Origin: Hyphomicrobiales bacterium
Lineage (GTDB): Bacteria; Pseudomonadota; Alphaproteobacteria; Rhizobiales; Kaistiaceae
Length of the DNA: 64,000 nt
Direction: 5' to 3'
Assembly (NCBI GenBank): GCA_017305635.1
Contig: JAFKKF010000014.1
Location: forward strand, 62,001-126,000
The notes below the pieces were generated by a model, which had not been told where the DNA came from, did not search any database, and saw only the letters and a list, made by a program, of their open reading frames with translations. The translations under genes and the position numbers were made by a program. Numbering within the stretch: the first letter of the stretch is position 1; every line of letters starts with the position of its first letter. Positions 19,113-29,933 of this stretch are shown one piece after another.

Positions 19113-20453
19113 CTAGCGCCGCTTGGAGATCGGCACGTAGTCGCGGCGGGGAGCGCCGGTATAGAGCTGGCGCGGGCGACCGATCTTCTGCGAGGGGTCC
19201 TCGACCATCTCCTTCCACTGCGCGATCCAGCCGACGGTGCGGGCGAGCGCGAAGAGGACGGTGAACATGGTGGTCGGGAAGCCGAGCGCCTTCAGCGTGA
19301 TCCCCGAATAGAAATCGATGTTCGGGTAGAGCTTCTTCTCGATGAAATAATCATCGGTGAGCGCGATGCGCTCGAGCTCCATGGCGACTTCGAGGAGCGG
19401 GTCGTCCTGGACGCCGAGCTCGGCCAGCACCTCGTGGCAGGTCTTCTGCATGATCTTGGCGCGCGGGTCGTAGTTCTTGTAGACCCGGTGGCCGAAGCCC
19501 ATCAGGCGGAAGGGATCGTTCTTATCCTTGGCGCGGGCAACATATTGCGGGATGCGGTCGACGGTGCCGATCTCCTGCAGCATGTTGAGCGCCGCCTCGT
19601 TGGCGCCGCCATGGGCGGGGCCCCAGAGGCAGGCAATGCCGGCCGCGATGCAGGCGAAGGGATTGGCTCCCGAGGAGCCGGCGAGCCGCACCGTCGAGGT
19701 CGAGGCGTTCTGCTCGTGGTCGGCATGGAGGATGAAGATCCGGTCCATGGCGCGGGCGAGCACCGGGTTGACCTTGTATTCCTCGCAGGGCACCGCGAAG
19801 CACATGCGCAGGAAGTTCGAGGCATAATCGAGCGCGTTCAGCGGGTAAGTGAACGGCTGGCCGACATGGTATTTGTACGCCATGGCGGCGATCGTCGGCA
19901 TCTTCGCGATCATGCGCAGCGACGCGACCATGCGCTGGTAGGGATCCGAGATGTCGGTCGAGTCGTGGTAGAAGGCGGACAGCGCGCCGACCATGCCGAC
20001 CATCACGGCCATCGGATGCGCGTCGCGGCGGAAGCCGGTGAAGAAGCGCATCATCTGCTCGTGGACCATGGTGTGGTAGGTCACGCGCTGGTCGAAATCG
20101 GCCTTCTGCGCCGGCGTCGGCAGCTCGCCGTAGAGCAGCAGGTAACAGGTCTCGAGGAAGTCGCCGTGCTCGGCGAGCTGCTCGATCGGATAGCCGCGAT
20201 AGAGAAGGATGCCCTCGTCGCCGTCGATGAAGGTGATCTTGGAATCGCAGGCCGCGGTCGAGGTGAAGCCCGGGTCGTAGGTGAAGCGGCCGGTCTGGCT
20301 GTAGAGCGAGCTGATGTTGATGACGTCGGGTCCGAGGGTGCCCTTCATCACCTTGAAGTCGAAATTCTGGTCGCCGACGATCAGGCTCGCCTGATCCGCC
20401 GGACGTGCCTTGTCGCTCGTGGCAGCCTCTTCGATCCTGCTCACTTTCGCCAT
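19113..20453 (-). CDS. gltA: Citrate synthase (type II)
   Basis: Condenses acetyl-CoA and oxaloacetate at entry to the TCA cycle. The 446-residue protein is the larger hexameric bacterial type, with an N-terminal domain rich in beta strand ([19 protein letters not shown]). Catalytic residues are visible: His in [18 protein letters not shown], His in [15 protein letters not shown] and Asp in [20 protein letters not shown] 20453 is chosen because GAGG lies 9 bases upstream; a GTG three codons earlier (20462) is the alternative. It converges on lpxB. It is monocistronic by appearance, with gltX behind it on the same strand. Confidence 0.96.
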   Translation of the reverse strand: MAKVSRIEEAATSDKARPADQASLIVGDQNFDFKVMKGTLGPDVINISSLYSQTGRFTYDPGFTSTAACDSKITFIDGDEGILLYRGYPIEQLAEHGDFLETCYLLLYGELPTPAQKADFDQRVTYHTMVHEQMMRFFTGFRRDAHPMAVMVGMVGALSAFYHDSTDISDPYQRMVASLRMIAKMPTIAAMAYKYHVGQPFTYPLNALDYASNFLRMCFAVPCEEYKVNPVLARAMDRIFILHADHEQNASTSTVRLAGSSGANPFACIAAGIACLWGPAHGGANEAALNMLQEIGTVDRIPQYVARAKDKNDPFRLMGFGHRVYKNYDPRAKIMQKTCHEVLAELGVQDDPLLEVAMELERIALTDDYFIEKKLYPNIDFYSGITLKALGFPTTMFTVLFALARTVGWIAQWKEMVEDPSQKIGRPRQLYTGAPRRDYVPISKRR

Positions 20454-20553
20454 GGCCGACACCTCGCTTGAACGGTTTTGCGTTGTTGTTTGATAAGTCA
20501 GTCTATTTGTTGCGTCGCGGCAAGTCCATGTTAGCGATGCGACATGATCCCTT

Positions 20554-21978
20554 CTAGGCGCCTATCTGGTCGGCGATGCGCGCAAGGCTCTCGTCGCGTC
20601 CCAATATGGCGAGGACGTCGAAAATCCCGGGCGACGTGGCCTTGCCGGTCAAGGCGGCACGGAGGGGCTGCGCCACCTTGCCGAGCTTCAGGCCCCTGCC
20701 TGCGGCAAAATCCTTCAGGGCCGCTTCCAGATTCATATGGTCCCAGTCGGCGACCGAACCAAGGGCCGGATGGGCGTCCTTCAAAATGCCGCGGCCTTCG
20801 TCGCCGAGAAGCGCCTTCGCGGCATCCTCCATCGGCAGCGGGCGCTCGGCGAAGATGAAGGCGGCGCCGGCGATGAGGTCGTTCAGCGTCTTCGCCCGGT
20901 CCTTGAGCTGGGGCAGGGCGGCGAGGAGCTGCACGCGCTTCGCCTCGGTCAGCGAATTGGCGAAGGCCTCGCCCTCCGGGAGATAGGGGAGCGCCGCTTC
21001 CAGCGTCGCCAGCAGGTCCGGTGCATCCTTGGCGCGGAGGTAGTGGCCGTTCAGGCTCTCCAGCTTCTGGAAGTCGAAGCGCGCCGCCGAGCGGCCGATA
21101 TCGTCTATGTCGAACCAGGCGATCATCTGCTCGGTCGACATGATCTCGTCGTCGCCATGGGACCAGCTCAGCCGGGCGAGATAGTTGCGCAGCGCCTCGG
21201 GCAGGTAGCCCATGGCGCGATAGGCATCGACCCCGAGGGCGCCGTGGCGCTTCGACAGCTTGGCGCCGTCCGGTCCGTGGATCAGCGGCACATGCGCCAT
21301 GACCGGCAGCCGCCAGTTCATGGCGTCGTAGAGGATCTTCTGCCGCCCGCCATTGGTCAGGTGGTCGTCGCCGCGGATGATGTGGGTGACGCCCATGTCG
21401 TGATCGTCGACGACGACGGCGAGCATGTAGGTCGGCGTGCCGTCCGAACGCAGGATGACGAAATCGTCGAGGTCCTTGTTGGGGAAGGCGACGCGGCCCT
21501 GCACGCGGTCCTCGATCACCGTGTCGCCGTCGAGGGGCGACTTGATGCGGATGGTCGGCGCGACGCCCGCCGGCGCTTCGGACGGATCGCGGTCGCGCCA
21601 GCGGCCGTCATAGCGGGCGAAGCGGCCTTCGGCCTGGGCGATGGCGCGCATCTGGTTGAGCTCGGCCGGCGTTTCGTAGGCGCGGTAGGCCATGCCGCGC
21701 GCGACCAGCTCCTCGGCCACCTCGCGATGCCGCGCGGCGCGGGCGAACTGGTAGATCGGCTCGCCGTCCCACTTCAGGCCCAGCCAGTCGAGCCCGTCGA
21801 GGATCGCGGCGATCGCGGCATCGGTCGAGCGCTCGCGATCGGTGTCCTCGATGCGGAGCAGCATCCGGCCGCCGGCATGGCGCGCATAGAGCCAGTTGAA
21901 GAGCGCGGTGCGGGCGCCGCCGATATGCAGGAATCCGGTCGGCGAAGGAGCGAAACGGGTAACGACTTGTTCGGTCAT
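20554..21978 (-). CDS. gltX: Glutamyl-tRNA synthetase
   Basis: Charges tRNA(Glu) with glutamate; class I synthetase of 474 residues. It shows the HIGH-type motif ([20 protein letters not shown]), [10 protein letters not shown], the [13 protein letters not shown] active-site loop and KMSKS-type [17 protein letters not shown], followed by the C-terminal helical anticodon-binding domain. Whether it also charges tRNA(Gln), as many alphaproteobacterial GluRS do, cannot be read from the sequence, but a glnS gene lies divergently 186 bases away. gltX beside gltA and comEC is usual in this order. Confidence 0.95.
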   Translation of the reverse strand: MTEQVVTRFAPSPTGFLHIGGARTALFNWLYARHAGGRMLLRIEDTDRERSTDAAIAAILDGLDWLGLKWDGEPIYQFARAARHREVAEELVARGMAYRAYETPAELNQMRAIAQAEGRFARYDGRWRDRDPSEAPAGVAPTIRIKSPLDGDTVIEDRVQGRVAFPNKDLDDFVILRSDGTPTYMLAVVVDDHDMGVTHIIRGDDHLTNGGRQKILYDAMNWRLPVMAHVPLIHGPDGAKLSKRHGALGVDAYRAMGYLPEALRNYLARLSWSHGDDEIMSTEQMIAWFDIDDIGRSAARFDFQKLESLNGHYLRAKDAPDLLATLEAALPYLPEGEAFANSLTEAKRVQLLAALPQLKDRAKTLNDLIAGAAFIFAERPLPMEDAAKALLGDEGRGILKDAHPALGSVADWDHMNLEAALKDFAAGRGLKLGKVAQPLRAALTGKATSPGIFDVLAILGRDESLARIADQIGA

Positions 21979-22164
21979 GGCGGGCCGTTTAGCACGGCAA
22001 GGTTAAGGCGTCATGGGCGGCAGAGCAGGGACGAGCGGGGGAAAAAGGGAGGAACCTGGATGGCCGCGCGCCGGTCCCTTCACGTATCCGCCCCTTGCCC
22101 TCATCCCCGTCGTTTTGGCACATAGACGCCAATCCGCGGCGATCCGCCGCCGCCAGGGACAGAG

Positions 22165-23850
22165 ATGACCGCTTCAGACATGCCGGCGCGCGAGCCCGGG
22201 CAGGACTTCATCCGCGACATCGTGACGTCCGACCTCGCCGGCGGCCGGCACAAGACCGTCGTCACGCGCTTCCCGCCGGAGCCGAACGGCTATCTCCACA
22301 TTGGTCACGCCAAGTCGATCTGCCTCAATTTCGGCGTCGCGTCCGAGTTCGGCGGACACTGCAATCTCCGCTTCGACGACACCAATCCGGCGAAGGAGGA
22401 GCAGGAATATATCGATGCCATAGAGCGCGACGTGCGCTGGCTCGGCTTCGACTGGGGCGACAACCTCTTCCACGCCTCGGACTATTTCGAGCGCCTCTAC
22501 GAATGGGCCGAGGTCCTGATCAAAGCGGGCAAGGCCTATGTCGACGACCAGACCCACGAGGAGATGCGGGCGAACCGCGGCACGCTGACCGAGCCGGGCA
22601 GGGACAGCCCCTTCCGTGGCCGCAGCGTCGATGAAAACCTCGACCTGTTCCGCCGCATGCGTGCCGGCGAGTTCCCGAACGGCGCACGCGTATTGCGCGC
22701 CAAGATCGACATGGCCGCCGGCAACATCAATCTCCGCGATCCGGTCATGTACCGCATCCTCCACGCGCCGCATCCGCGCACGGGCACCACCTGGTCGATC
22801 TATCCGAGCTACGACTACGCCCATGGCCAGTCCGACGCCATCGAGGGCGTGACGCATTCGCTCTGCACGCTCGAATTCGCCGACCACAAGCCGCTCTACG
22901 ACTGGTTCATCGACAACCTGCCGGTGCCCTCGAAGCCGCACCAGTACGAGTTTGCACGGCTGAACCTCGACTACACGATCCTTTCCAAGCGCGTGCTCAC
23001 CCAGCTCGTCCGCGACGGCCATGTCAGCGGCTGGGACGATCCGCGCATGCCGACCATAGCCGGCATTCGCCGGCGCGGCGTGCCGCCCGAGGCGCTCCGC
23101 GCCTTTGCCGCCTCGATCGGCGTGGCGCGGGCCGACAGCCGCGTCGATTACGCCATGTTCGAGCACCCGATCCGCGAGCTGCTCAACAAGACCGCGTCCC
23201 GCCGCATGGCGGTGCTTCGTCCGCTGAAGGTCGTCATCGAGAACTATCCGGAGGGCCAGGTCGAGGAGCTCGATGCCATCAACAATCCGGAAGACGAGGC
23301 CGCCGGCTCGCGCAAGGTGACCTTCGGCCGCGAGATCTTCATCGAGCGTGACGATTTCATGGAAGTGCCGGCGAAGAAGTTCTTCCGCCTCGCCCCGGGG
23401 CAGGAGGTGCGGCTGCGCTACGCCTATTTCGTGAAGTGCACCGGCGTGGTGAAGGACGCGTCCGGCGAGGTGACCGAGCTCCGCTGCACCTACGATCCCG
23501 AGACGCGCGGCGGCAACACGCCGCCCGATGGCCGCAAGGTGAAGGCGACCCTCCACTGGGTCTCCGCGGCGGGCGCCGTCCCGGCGGAGGTGCGCCTCGT
23601 CAACCATCTCTTCGCCAATCCCAACCCGGATGCCGGCAACTTCGCAGCCGAACTCAACCCGAATTCGCTCGAGGTGCTCACCGGCTGCATGCTCGAAGCC
23701 GCGGCCGTCGCCTCAAACGAGGCAGCGCCGATGCAGTTCGAGCGGCAGGGCTACTTCGTCCGCGACCGTGACTCGACGCCCGGCAATCCCGTCTTCGTGC
23801 GCACGGTGGGGCTGAAGGACTCCTTCGCCAGGGCGGTCGCCAAGGGGTAG
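22165..23850 (+). CDS. glnS: Glutaminyl-tRNA synthetase
   Basis: Charges tRNA(Gln) directly with glutamine. The 561-residue class I synthetase has [20 protein letters not shown] (HIGH), [35 protein letters not shown] (a GlnRS-specific block), [15 protein letters not shown] (the KMSKS loop) and the two beta-barrel C-terminal anticodon domains with [21 protein letters not shown] site AGGGACAG precedes the ATG. It begins divergently from gltX. GlnRS is patchily distributed in alphaproteobacteria, most of which use GatCAB instead. Confidence 0.96.
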   Translation: MTASDMPAREPGQDFIRDIVTSDLAGGRHKTVVTRFPPEPNGYLHIGHAKSICLNFGVASEFGGHCNLRFDDTNPAKEEQEYIDAIERDVRWLGFDWGDNLFHASDYFERLYEWAEVLIKAGKAYVDDQTHEEMRANRGTLTEPGRDSPFRGRSVDENLDLFRRMRAGEFPNGARVLRAKIDMAAGNINLRDPVMYRILHAPHPRTGTTWSIYPSYDYAHGQSDAIEGVTHSLCTLEFADHKPLYDWFIDNLPVPSKPHQYEFARLNLDYTILSKRVLTQLVRDGHVSGWDDPRMPTIAGIRRRGVPPEALRAFAASIGVARADSRVDYAMFEHPIRELLNKTASRRMAVLRPLKVVIENYPEGQVEELDAINNPEDEAAGSRKVTFGREIFIERDDFMEVPAKKFFRLAPGQEVRLRYAYFVKCTGVVKDASGEVTELRCTYDPETRGGNTPPDGRKVKATLHWVSAAGAVPAEVRLVNHLFANPNPDAGNFAAELNPNSLEVLTGCMLEAAAVASNEAAPMQFERQGYFVRDRDSTPGNPVFVRTVGLKDSFARAVAKG

Positions 23851-23855
23851 GCCGG

Positions 23856-23889
23856 CGCCCCCCTCGATCGTGAGGCGGGGAGGGGGGCG
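23856..23889 (+). terminator. Hairpin after glnS, possible terminator
   Basis: CGCCCCCCTC (23856-23865) pairs perfectly with GAGGGGGGCG (23880-23889), enclosing 14 bases; an alternative inner stem CCTC-GATCGT-GAGG is possible. It starts 6 bases after the glnS stop. No T-run follows, so it may be a weak terminator or an intergenic palindrome. Confidence 0.4.
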
Positions 23890-23957
23890 GGTCTCGCCAC
23901 CACACCTGACGTACACGCGTTCGTTGCGCTAGCATCCGCCCCGGGGGGAGCCCGGCG

Positions 23958-26150
23958 ATGAGCGAAGGCGACGTCGAGGCAAGGACAGGGGACGAGAAGG
24001 CGCGGCCGCCGCTGCCGTTCGCGGTCGCCCGCGGCCGGTGGAGCCTGCCGCTTCGCCTCGGCAACCTTCGCGCGGATTTCGGCCAGATCCTCGAAGCCGA
24101 GCTCGAATCCGGCCGCGGCTTCCTCTGGTTCCCCGTCCTCTTCGGCATCGGTGTCCTCATCTATTTCGTGCTGCCGCGCGAGCCTTCAGCCATCGCGCTG
24201 GTGCTGGCGAGCGCCGCGATGATCGCTGCCGCCATCCGTTTCCGCCTCCGCGTGACTGCCGGTCGCGTGCTCTTCGTCCTCGCGGCGATTCTCGCCGGCG
24301 CCACTGCGATGAAGCTCCGCACCGACCTCGTGGCGGCGCCCGCCGTGCCACGCGAGATGACCGCCACGGTCACCGGCTGGGTCGCGGGTCGCGAGGCGAG
24401 GCCGAATGGCGGCTCCCGCATCTACCTGCGGGTCGCCGGCATCGAGCGCCTCAAGCCGGAGCAACTGCCCGGGACGGTGCGCATCACGCTCCGCGGCAAG
24501 ATGCCCATCGCGGTCGGCGATGCGCTCTCGGTCGTCGCCCGGCTCCAGCCGCCCTCGGGCCCGGCGCTTCCCGGCGGCTATGACTTCGCGCTCGCCGCCT
24601 TCTACGGCGGCATCGGCGGGATCGGCTTCGCCTATGGAAATCCGAAGCCGGCCGAGCTCGGTCCGCCACCGCTCGACATCCGGCTCTCGGCACCGCTGGC
24701 CCATCTCCGCGAGGCCATTCGCGAGCGCATCACCGAGGCGCTGCCCGGCGAGCGCGGCGCCATCGCCGCCGCTCTCATCATGGGGGACCAGGGCGGGGTG
24801 TCGAACGAGACGCAGGACGACATGCGCGCCTCCGGCCTCGGCCACGTGCTCTCCATCTCCGGCCTGCACATGGCGCTCGTCGCGGGATGGGCCTTCATCG
24901 CGATCCGCGGGCTGCTGGCGCTCTTTCCCGGCCTCGCGCTGCGTCATCCCATCAAGAAATGGGCGGCGCTTGCGGCCCTCGGGGTCGCGACCTTCTACCT
25001 CGGGCTCTCGGGCGGCGGCGTGGCAACCGATCGTTCCTACATCATGATCGCCATCATGTTCCTCGCGATCCTCGCCGGGCGCCGGGCCTTGACGCTCCGC
25101 AACGTCGCGCTCGCGGCGATCGCCATCCTCGCCTTCTATCCGGAGAGCATCCTGTCGGTGAGCTTCCAGATGTCCTTTGCCGCGACCATCGCGCTGGTCG
25201 CCGGCTACGAGCTCTTTGCCCGCCGCGAGGATCGGCGGCTGGCGCACTCCGATCCCGGGAAGTGGGACCTCGCGGGAAGGCTCCGCCGCCTTGTTGCGGG
25301 CCTCGTCCTGACCTCGCTGCTTGCGGGCTTCGCGACGACGCCTTTCGCCATCTACCACTTCCAGCGGGCCGCGCCGCTCAGCATCCTGGCCAACATCGCC
25401 GCGTCGTTGCCCATAGACCTCCTGATCATGACCATGGTCCCCTTCGCCGTGCTCGCCATGCCGTTCGGCGTCGAATCGCTGCCGCTCGCGCCGATGGGCT
25501 GGGGCATCGACTGGATGACCTTCGTCGCCCGCAAGGCCACGGAATGGTCCGACGGGCTCGGCGGCGTCCGCATGATCCCGGCATCGGCCCTCGTCCTCTT
25601 CGCCGCCGGCTTTCTCTGGCTCGCGCTCTGGCAGCAGCGCTGGCGCTTCGCCGGCCTCGTCCCCATGGCGCTGGCGCTGCCGGTCGCGCTTGCCCCGGGC
25701 ATCCCCGATGTCCTCGTCAGCGACGATGCGATGGCCGCTGCCGTCCGCGGGCCGGACGGCCGCTACCGGATCCTCGGCAAGGCCGACGATTTCGTCGTCG
25801 TGAACTGGCTGCGCTCGGATGCCGATCCACGCCAGCCGGGCGACCCATCCCTCAAGGAGGGAATCCGCTGCGACCCCCTCGGCTGCACGGCCGATCTCGC
25901 CGGCGGCGGCATCGCCGCCGTCTCACATGGCATCTCGGCCCTTCTCGACGACTGTTTCAGGGCGATTCTGGTCGTTTCACCCCACGTCGCGCCGGCGAAA
26001 TGCGGGGATAGGGCCACCGTGATCGACCGCCGGGTGACGGGGACAGGTGGCTCGGTCGCGCTCTACCGGAAGGCGGACGAACCGGGCTTCGCGATCGTCA
26101 CGGCCTATCCGGCGATACGGCGGCCCTTCATGCCGCCGGTGCGTCAGTAG
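23958..26150 (+). CDS. ComEC/Rec2-family membrane protein
   Basis: Predicted inner-membrane channel of the DNA-uptake ComEC family. The 730-residue protein has two N-terminal membrane segments, a soluble OB-like region (about 130-230; [20 protein letters not shown]), then the competence domain with the hallmark [18 protein letters not shown] (about residues 293-310) and about eight helices to residue 575. The C-terminal 150 residues do not show the HxHxDH metal site of the beta-lactamase domain found in full-length ComEC proteins, so nuclease function is not expected here. Ribosome site GGGGGGAG. Its last 7 bases overlap the end of lexA on the other strand. Confidence 0.9.
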   Translation: MSEGDVEARTGDEKARPPLPFAVARGRWSLPLRLGNLRADFGQILEAELESGRGFLWFPVLFGIGVLIYFVLPREPSAIALVLASAAMIAAAIRFRLRVTAGRVLFVLAAILAGATAMKLRTDLVAAPAVPREMTATVTGWVAGREARPNGGSRIYLRVAGIERLKPEQLPGTVRITLRGKMPIAVGDALSVVARLQPPSGPALPGGYDFALAAFYGGIGGIGFAYGNPKPAELGPPPLDIRLSAPLAHLREAIRERITEALPGERGAIAAALIMGDQGGVSNETQDDMRASGLGHVLSISGLHMALVAGWAFIAIRGLLALFPGLALRHPIKKWAALAALGVATFYLGLSGGGVATDRSYIMIAIMFLAILAGRRALTLRNVALAAIAILAFYPESILSVSFQMSFAATIALVAGYELFARREDRRLAHSDPGKWDLAGRLRRLVAGLVLTSLLAGFATTPFAIYHFQRAAPLSILANIAASLPIDLLIMTMVPFAVLAMPFGVESLPLAPMGWGIDWMTFVARKATEWSDGLGGVRMIPASALVLFAAGFLWLALWQQRWRFAGLVPMALALPVALAPGIPDVLVSDDAMAAAVRGPDGRYRILGKADDFVVVNWLRSDADPRQPGDPSLKEGIRCDPLGCTADLAGGGIAAVSHGISALLDDCFRAILVVSPHVAPAKCGDRATVIDRRVTGTGGSVALYRKADEPGFAIVTAYPAIRRPFMPPVRQ

Positions 26151-26851
26151 CGGCGGAGCAGGCCGACCAGCCGGCCCTGGATGCGTACGCGGTCCGGCCC
26201 GAAGATGCGCGTCTCATAGGCCGGGTTCGCTGCCTCCAGCGCGATGGAGGCGCCCTTCTTGCGGATGCGCTTGAGGGTGGCTTCCTCCTCGTCGACGAGG
26301 GCGACCACGATGTCCCCGGTATCGGCGCTGTCGCCACGGCGAATGAGCACGGTATCGCCGTCGAGTATCCCCGCCTCGATCATGGAATCGCCGCGCACCT
26401 CGAGGGCGAAATGCTCGCCCGGCGACAGCATGTCCGGCGGAATCGGGATGGAATGGCTGTGGTTCTGGATCGCATCGATCGGCACGCCGGCGGCGATACG
26501 GCCCATCATCGGCACGACCACCGGCTCCGTGAGGCTCTCGCCCTCGGCGACGGGCCGCACGCGGCCGAGGCTGCCCTCGATGACGCTTGGCGAGAAGCCG
26601 CGGGCGCGCGGCGCCGGCGGCGCGGCGGGCGTCATGGATTCCGGCATCCGCACCACCTCGATGGCGCGGGCGCGGTTGGGCAGGCGCTTGATGAAGCCGC
26701 GTTCCTCGAGCGCCTTGATCAGGCGGTGGATGCCGGACTTGGAGCGCAGGTCCAGCGCATCCTTCATCTCGTCGAAGGAGGGCGGCACGCCAGCTTCCTT
26801 GAGGCGCTCATGGATGAACATGAGCAGTTCGTGCTGCTTGCGCGTGAGCAT
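26144..26851 (-). CDS. lexA: LexA repressor
   Basis: SOS-response repressor and self-cleaving S24 protease. The 235-residue protein has an N-terminal winged helix ([31 protein letters not shown]), a longer-than-E. coli linker (about residues 70-105), the Ala121-Gly122 cleavage site in [11 protein letters not shown], catalytic Ser156 in [11 protein letters not shown] and Lys194 in EEATLKRI. It is probably autoregulated: a GTTC-N7-GTTC box lies at 26912-26926 beside its likely -10 sequence. moeA-moaC lie upstream on the same strand. Confidence 0.97.
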   Translation of the reverse strand: MLTRKQHELLMFIHERLKEAGVPPSFDEMKDALDLRSKSGIHRLIKALEERGFIKRLPNRARAIEVVRMPESMTPAAPPAPRARGFSPSVIEGSLGRVRPVAEGESLTEPVVVPMMGRIAAGVPIDAIQNHSHSIPIPPDMLSPGEHFALEVRGDSMIEAGILDGDTVLIRRGDSADTGDIVVALVDEEEATLKRIRKKGASIALEAANPAYETRIFGPDRVRIQGRLVGLLRRY

Positions 26852-26904
26852 TTTCCGGTCTTTGTCCCTGCCAGCAACCGAATCTGGTACAAAACACGAA
26901 CGAA

Positions 26905-26926
26905 ACTATACGTTCTATATGTGTTC
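26905..26926 (-). promoter_or_regulatory. LexA box and -10 element of the lexA promoter
   Basis: On the plus strand GTTC (26912-26915), TATATGT, GTTC (26923-26926) is an exact match to the GTTC-N7-GTTC SOS box known from alphaproteobacteria. On the minus strand a TATAGT -10 hexamer occupies 26910-26905, directly downstream of the box. Bound LexA would therefore block its own promoter. A -35 box is not clear (TTGCGG at 26931-26926 gives only a 15-base spacer). Confidence 0.8.
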
Positions 26927-26959
26927 CGCAACCACTGAATTTTCGGTGAACGGGGACAG

Positions 26960-28165
26960 TTATGGCAGGCGGAGGATGCGGCAGAGAGTGCCCGCGGATG
27001 CCGGGGGGGCGAAAGGCGGCCGGATGACGAGGCAGTCGGAGCGGGCAAGGGTGGCCAGCATGGAGCTGTCCTGGCGGGGATAGGGCGTGACGATGGGGAG
27101 GCTGTCGGGGCTTTCGGTGAGCGTCGCGCGGACATAGTCCTGACGCTGGTCGTTCTCGCCCATGTCGGCGCCGAGGATGGCGGCTTCCGTGCGATCCCGG
27201 GGCGGCTCGCCGAGAAGGGCGGAGAGGAGCGGCCCGAGGAAGAGCACGGCGCAGACGAGGCTCGAGACCGGGTTGCCGGGCAGGCCGAGGACGCGGGTCT
27301 CGCCGAGCCGTCCGAACATCAGCGGCTTGCCGGGCCGCATGGCGATCTTCCAGAAATCGAGCTCCATGCCGGCGGCCTTCAACGCCTCCTGGACGAGGTC
27401 GTGATCGCCGACGGAGGCACCGCCGAGGGTGACCAGCACGTCCGGGGACAGTTCCCGGGTGCGGGCGAAGACGCCGGCGAGGGAGGAGCGGGTATCCGCG
27501 GCGATGCCGAGGTCGATCGCCTCGCCGCCGGCAGCGGCGACGAAGGCAGCGATTCCAACGGCATTGGAAGCGATGATCTGGTCGGGGCCGGGGATCTCGC
27601 CCGGGGATACGAGTTCGTCACCGGTTGCAAGGATCGCGACCCGCGGGCGCGTGCGGACGGGGACGGTTCCGTGGCCGAGGGCGGCAGCGAGCGCGACCTC
27701 GCGCATGCCCATGGTGCGGCCGGCTTCGAGAAGCACATCGCCCTGCCGGAAATCCAGCCCCGCTGCCCGCACGTTGCGGCCGGCGGGGAGGGCTTCGCCG
27801 ACCCGGATGCGATCGCCGGGAAGGACGGTCGCGTCCTCCTGGATGAGCACGGCGTCGGCACCCTCCGGCACCGGCGCGCCGGTGAAGATTCGCACGCATT
27901 CCCCGGCGCCTGGCGAGCCACGGAAACCGTGGCCGGCAGCAGCCATGCCGATGACCTTCAGCTCGGCGCCCGATACCGCGTCGGCCGAGCGGACGGCGTA
28001 GCCGTCCATGGCGGAAGCCGGAAAAGGCGGCTGCGAGCGGAGCGCGGCGAGCGGTTCGGCGAGACGCCGGCCCGGGGACAGATTCAGCGGGACGGTCTCG
28101 GCGGGGCGGGGACAGATTCCCGAAACGATGCGTGAAACGGCCTCCGAAACGGGCAGAAGCGCCAT
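26960..28165 (-). CDS. moeA: Molybdopterin molybdenumtransferase
   Basis: Inserts molybdate into adenylated molybdopterin to complete the molybdenum cofactor. The 401-residue protein shows the N-terminal FPASAMDGYAVRSAD, the IFTGAPVPEGADAVLIQED block, and the MPT-binding domain with ILATGDELVSPGE, VLVTLGGASVGDHDLV, FWKIAMRPGKPLMFGR and LGLPGNPVSSLV; the C-terminal beta-barrel ends the protein. ATG 28165 is chosen (GGTGA six bases upstream); a GTG at 28174 is the alternative. It lies 37 bases behind moaC, its pathway partner. Confidence 0.95.
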   Translation of the reverse strand: MALLPVSEAVSRIVSGICPRPAETVPLNLSPGRRLAEPLAALRSQPPFPASAMDGYAVRSADAVSGAELKVIGMAAAGHGFRGSPGAGECVRIFTGAPVPEGADAVLIQEDATVLPGDRIRVGEALPAGRNVRAAGLDFRQGDVLLEAGRTMGMREVALAAALGHGTVPVRTRPRVAILATGDELVSPGEIPGPDQIIASNAVGIAAFVAAAGGEAIDLGIAADTRSSLAGVFARTRELSPDVLVTLGGASVGDHDLVQEALKAAGMELDFWKIAMRPGKPLMFGRLGETRVLGLPGNPVSSLVCAVLFLGPLLSALLGEPPRDRTEAAILGADMGENDQRQDYVRATLTESPDSLPIVTPYPRQDSSMLATLARSDCLVIRPPFAPPASAGTLCRILRLP

Positions 28166-28202
28166 GGGAATCACCGTGAGACGGGCTGCAAAGCCATGAG
28201 AA

Positions 28203-28715
28203 TCAGCCTGAGACGCGCGGCAGGCGCCAGACGCCCGACTTGCCGCCGCGCTTCTCGACGAGACGCACGTCGCCGATGACCATGCCGCGGTCGATCGCCT
28301 TCGCCATGTCGTAGATCGTGAGGCAGGCGACGGAGACGGCGGTGAGCGCCTCCATCTCGACGCCGGTCCGGCCGGTGACCCGCGCGGTGGCGGTGACGCG
28401 GAGGCCGGGCAGGGCGCCGTCGGCCTCGATCTCGACCTTGACGCTGGTCAGGCCGAGCGGATGGCAGAGCGGGATGAGCTCGTGGGTGCGCTTGGCGGCC
28501 ATGATGCCGGCGATGCGCGCCGTGCCGATCACGTCGCCCTTGGCGGCGTCACCGGCACGGATGACGGCGAGGGTCTCCTCCGCCATCCGGACATGGCCCT
28601 CGGCAATGGCAAGGCGCTCGGTCGCCGGCTTCGCCCCCACGTCGACCATGCTGGCCTTGCCGGCGCGGTCGAGGTGGGTGAGGCGGGAGCGCCGGGGAGC
28701 CGGGGCCTTCGCCAT
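28203..28715 (-). CDS. moaC: Cyclic pyranopterin monophosphate synthase
   Basis: Converts the MoaA product to cyclic pyranopterin monophosphate in molybdenum cofactor synthesis. The 170-residue protein has [38 protein letters not shown] followed by CHPL (active-site Lys/His region), and [20 protein letters not shown] with IYDMAKAID; the end [10 protein letters not shown] is typical. The ATG lies 4 bases after the secG stop, so it is probably translated by coupling to secG. In many relatives it follows trpC instead. Confidence 0.95.
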   Translation of the reverse strand: MAKAPAPRRSRLTHLDRAGKASMVDVGAKPATERLAIAEGHVRMAEETLAVIRAGDAAKGDVIGTARIAGIMAAKRTHELIPLCHPLGLTSVKVEIEADGALPGLRVTATARVTGRTGVEMEALTAVSVACLTIYDMAKAIDRGMVIGDVRLVEKRGGKSGVWRLPRVSG

Positions 28716-28719
28716 CAGG

Positions 28720-29196
28720 CTATTGCGCGGGCGCCGGGCTCGCGGGAGCGGCAGGCGCTGCGGGGGCCGCCGGGGCGGCGTCGCCGGCGGCCGGCTTCGA
28801 CATGCCCTCGAGCTGGTTGAGGAGCGAGCCCTGGTCATTGGCGGGCGCTGCCGGGGTCGCCGGGGCGGCGGGCGCTGCACCAGCGGGGGCCGCGGGAGCG
28901 GCGGGGGTAGCCGGAGTGGCCGGCGCGGAGGGGGCCGCCGGGGTGGTCACCTGCTCGATGATCGAGGTCGGCTTCTCGGAGAAGCGGCCCATCAGCCCGA
29001 GGATGATCGACGTGGCGAAGAAGACCGCCGCGAGGATCCCGGTGGAACGCGTCAGGACGTTCGCCTGCGAGCGGGTGGAGAGGAAGTTGCCTGACCCACC
29101 GATGCCGAGCGCGCCGCCTTCGGAACGCTGCATCAGGACGACCGCGACGAGTGCCACGATCACCATCATGTGGATGACGATGACTACGGTTTCCAT
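28720..29196 (-). CDS. secG: Preprotein translocase subunit SecG
   Basis: Small subunit of the SecYEG translocon in the inner membrane. The 158-residue protein has two membrane helices ([20 protein letters not shown] and [20 protein letters not shown]) joined by the SecG loop [20 protein letters not shown]. After residue 80 comes an Ala/Pro-rich low-complexity tail, common in alphaproteobacterial SecG. The ATG at 29196 is chosen because it begins the first helix. It is followed closely by moaC and moeA. Confidence 0.95.
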   Translation of the reverse strand: METVVIVIHMMVIVALVAVVLMQRSEGGALGIGGSGNFLSTRSQANVLTRSTGILAAVFFATSIILGLMGRFSEKPTSIIEQVTTPAAPSAPATPATPAAPAAPAGAAPAAPATPAAPANDQGSLLNQLEGMSKPAAGDAAPAAPAAPAAPASPAPAQ

Positions 29197-29325
29197 AGAA
29201 CTGCCTGCCTTGAATGCGGCGCCTTTTACACGATCGGGACGGGCGGTGCCAGTGCCGGGCACCTGAGGTGGGGATTGCGGCAGTCCGGCTCAAGGCGACG
29301 CGGCGGGGCCGGAGACCACCCCTCC

Positions 29326-29450
29326 CCGAAATCGCCCTTGCTTCGCTCAGGCAATTTCGGCCCTCCCGCAAGGGGAGGGCTGGGAGCGTTGCGGCCTGCA
29401 CGCGCCCCCTCCACCGGCTTCGCCGGTCCTCTTCCCCCGTAAACGGGGGA
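29326..29450. repeat. Cluster of four intergenic hairpins
   Basis: Four stem-loops in a row in the 264-base gap upstream of secG: CCGAAATCGCC/GGCAATTTCGG (29326-29336 with 29350-29360, one mismatch); CCCTCCC-GCAAG-GGGAGGG (29361-29379); ACCGGC-TTC-GCCGGT (29413-29427); TCCCCCGT-AA-ACGGGGGA (29433-29450). The gap holds no coding frame. They resemble mosaic palindromic intergenic elements of Hyphomicrobiales and could also end the tpiA-side transcript. Confidence 0.6.
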
Positions 29451-29460
29451 GGAAACGCGG

Positions 29461-29829
29461 CTACAGCGAGCAGTTGACCGTGCTGTAGTTGCCGCTCGGG
29501 AGCTGGATGGTGAAGTCGAAGCCGGTCTTGCCGCCGCCGGTATCGGTGAGGACGGTGGAGACTACCTTGTTGCCGCCCGAGTCGAGGCCGCCGAGCGGGC
29601 CGTTCCAGTTGATCGTGCCGCCATCCGTGACCTCGAAGGTGTAGGTGCCCTCGTATTTGCCGTCATAGGCCGGCCCCTTGTAGGTGTTGCCGACGATCTC
29701 GATGCCGCCCATCATCGCCGGGCCGAGGGTGCACTGATACGTGCCATCGTCCAGCTCGGCCGCGACGGCCGGCGTGGCCGCGAGCGCGGCGGACAGGATC
29801 GGCAAAAGGCGCAGAAACTTCAACGGCAT
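29461..29829 (-). CDS. Small secreted protein, function unknown
   Basis: 122 residues with a clear signal peptide (MPLKFLRLLPILSAALAATP, cleavage likely after AVAA at residue 24). The mature part is glycine/threonine-rich beta-structure (TYQCTLGPAMMGGIEIVGNT, YEGTYTFEVTDGG, GFDFTIQLPSGNYSTVNCSL) with two cysteines, one near each end, which could form a disulfide. CAGGAGAC lies just before the ATG. It lies 104 bases behind tpiA on the same strand. I do not recognise the family. Confidence 0.75.
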   Translation of the reverse strand: MPLKFLRLLPILSAALAATPAVAAELDDGTYQCTLGPAMMGGIEIVGNTYKGPAYDGKYEGTYTFEVTDGGTINWNGPLGGLDSGGNKVVSTVLTDTGGGKTGFDFTIQLPSGNYSTVNCSL

Positions 29830-29933
29830 GATGTCTCCTGCTGTTCGCGAGCGGCGTAGGGGAAGCGAAGAAGGACCTGAATGGCGGGCAGGACAGCCGG
29901 CCATGAAGTCAGGGAAGATTCGCCCCGTTCCAT

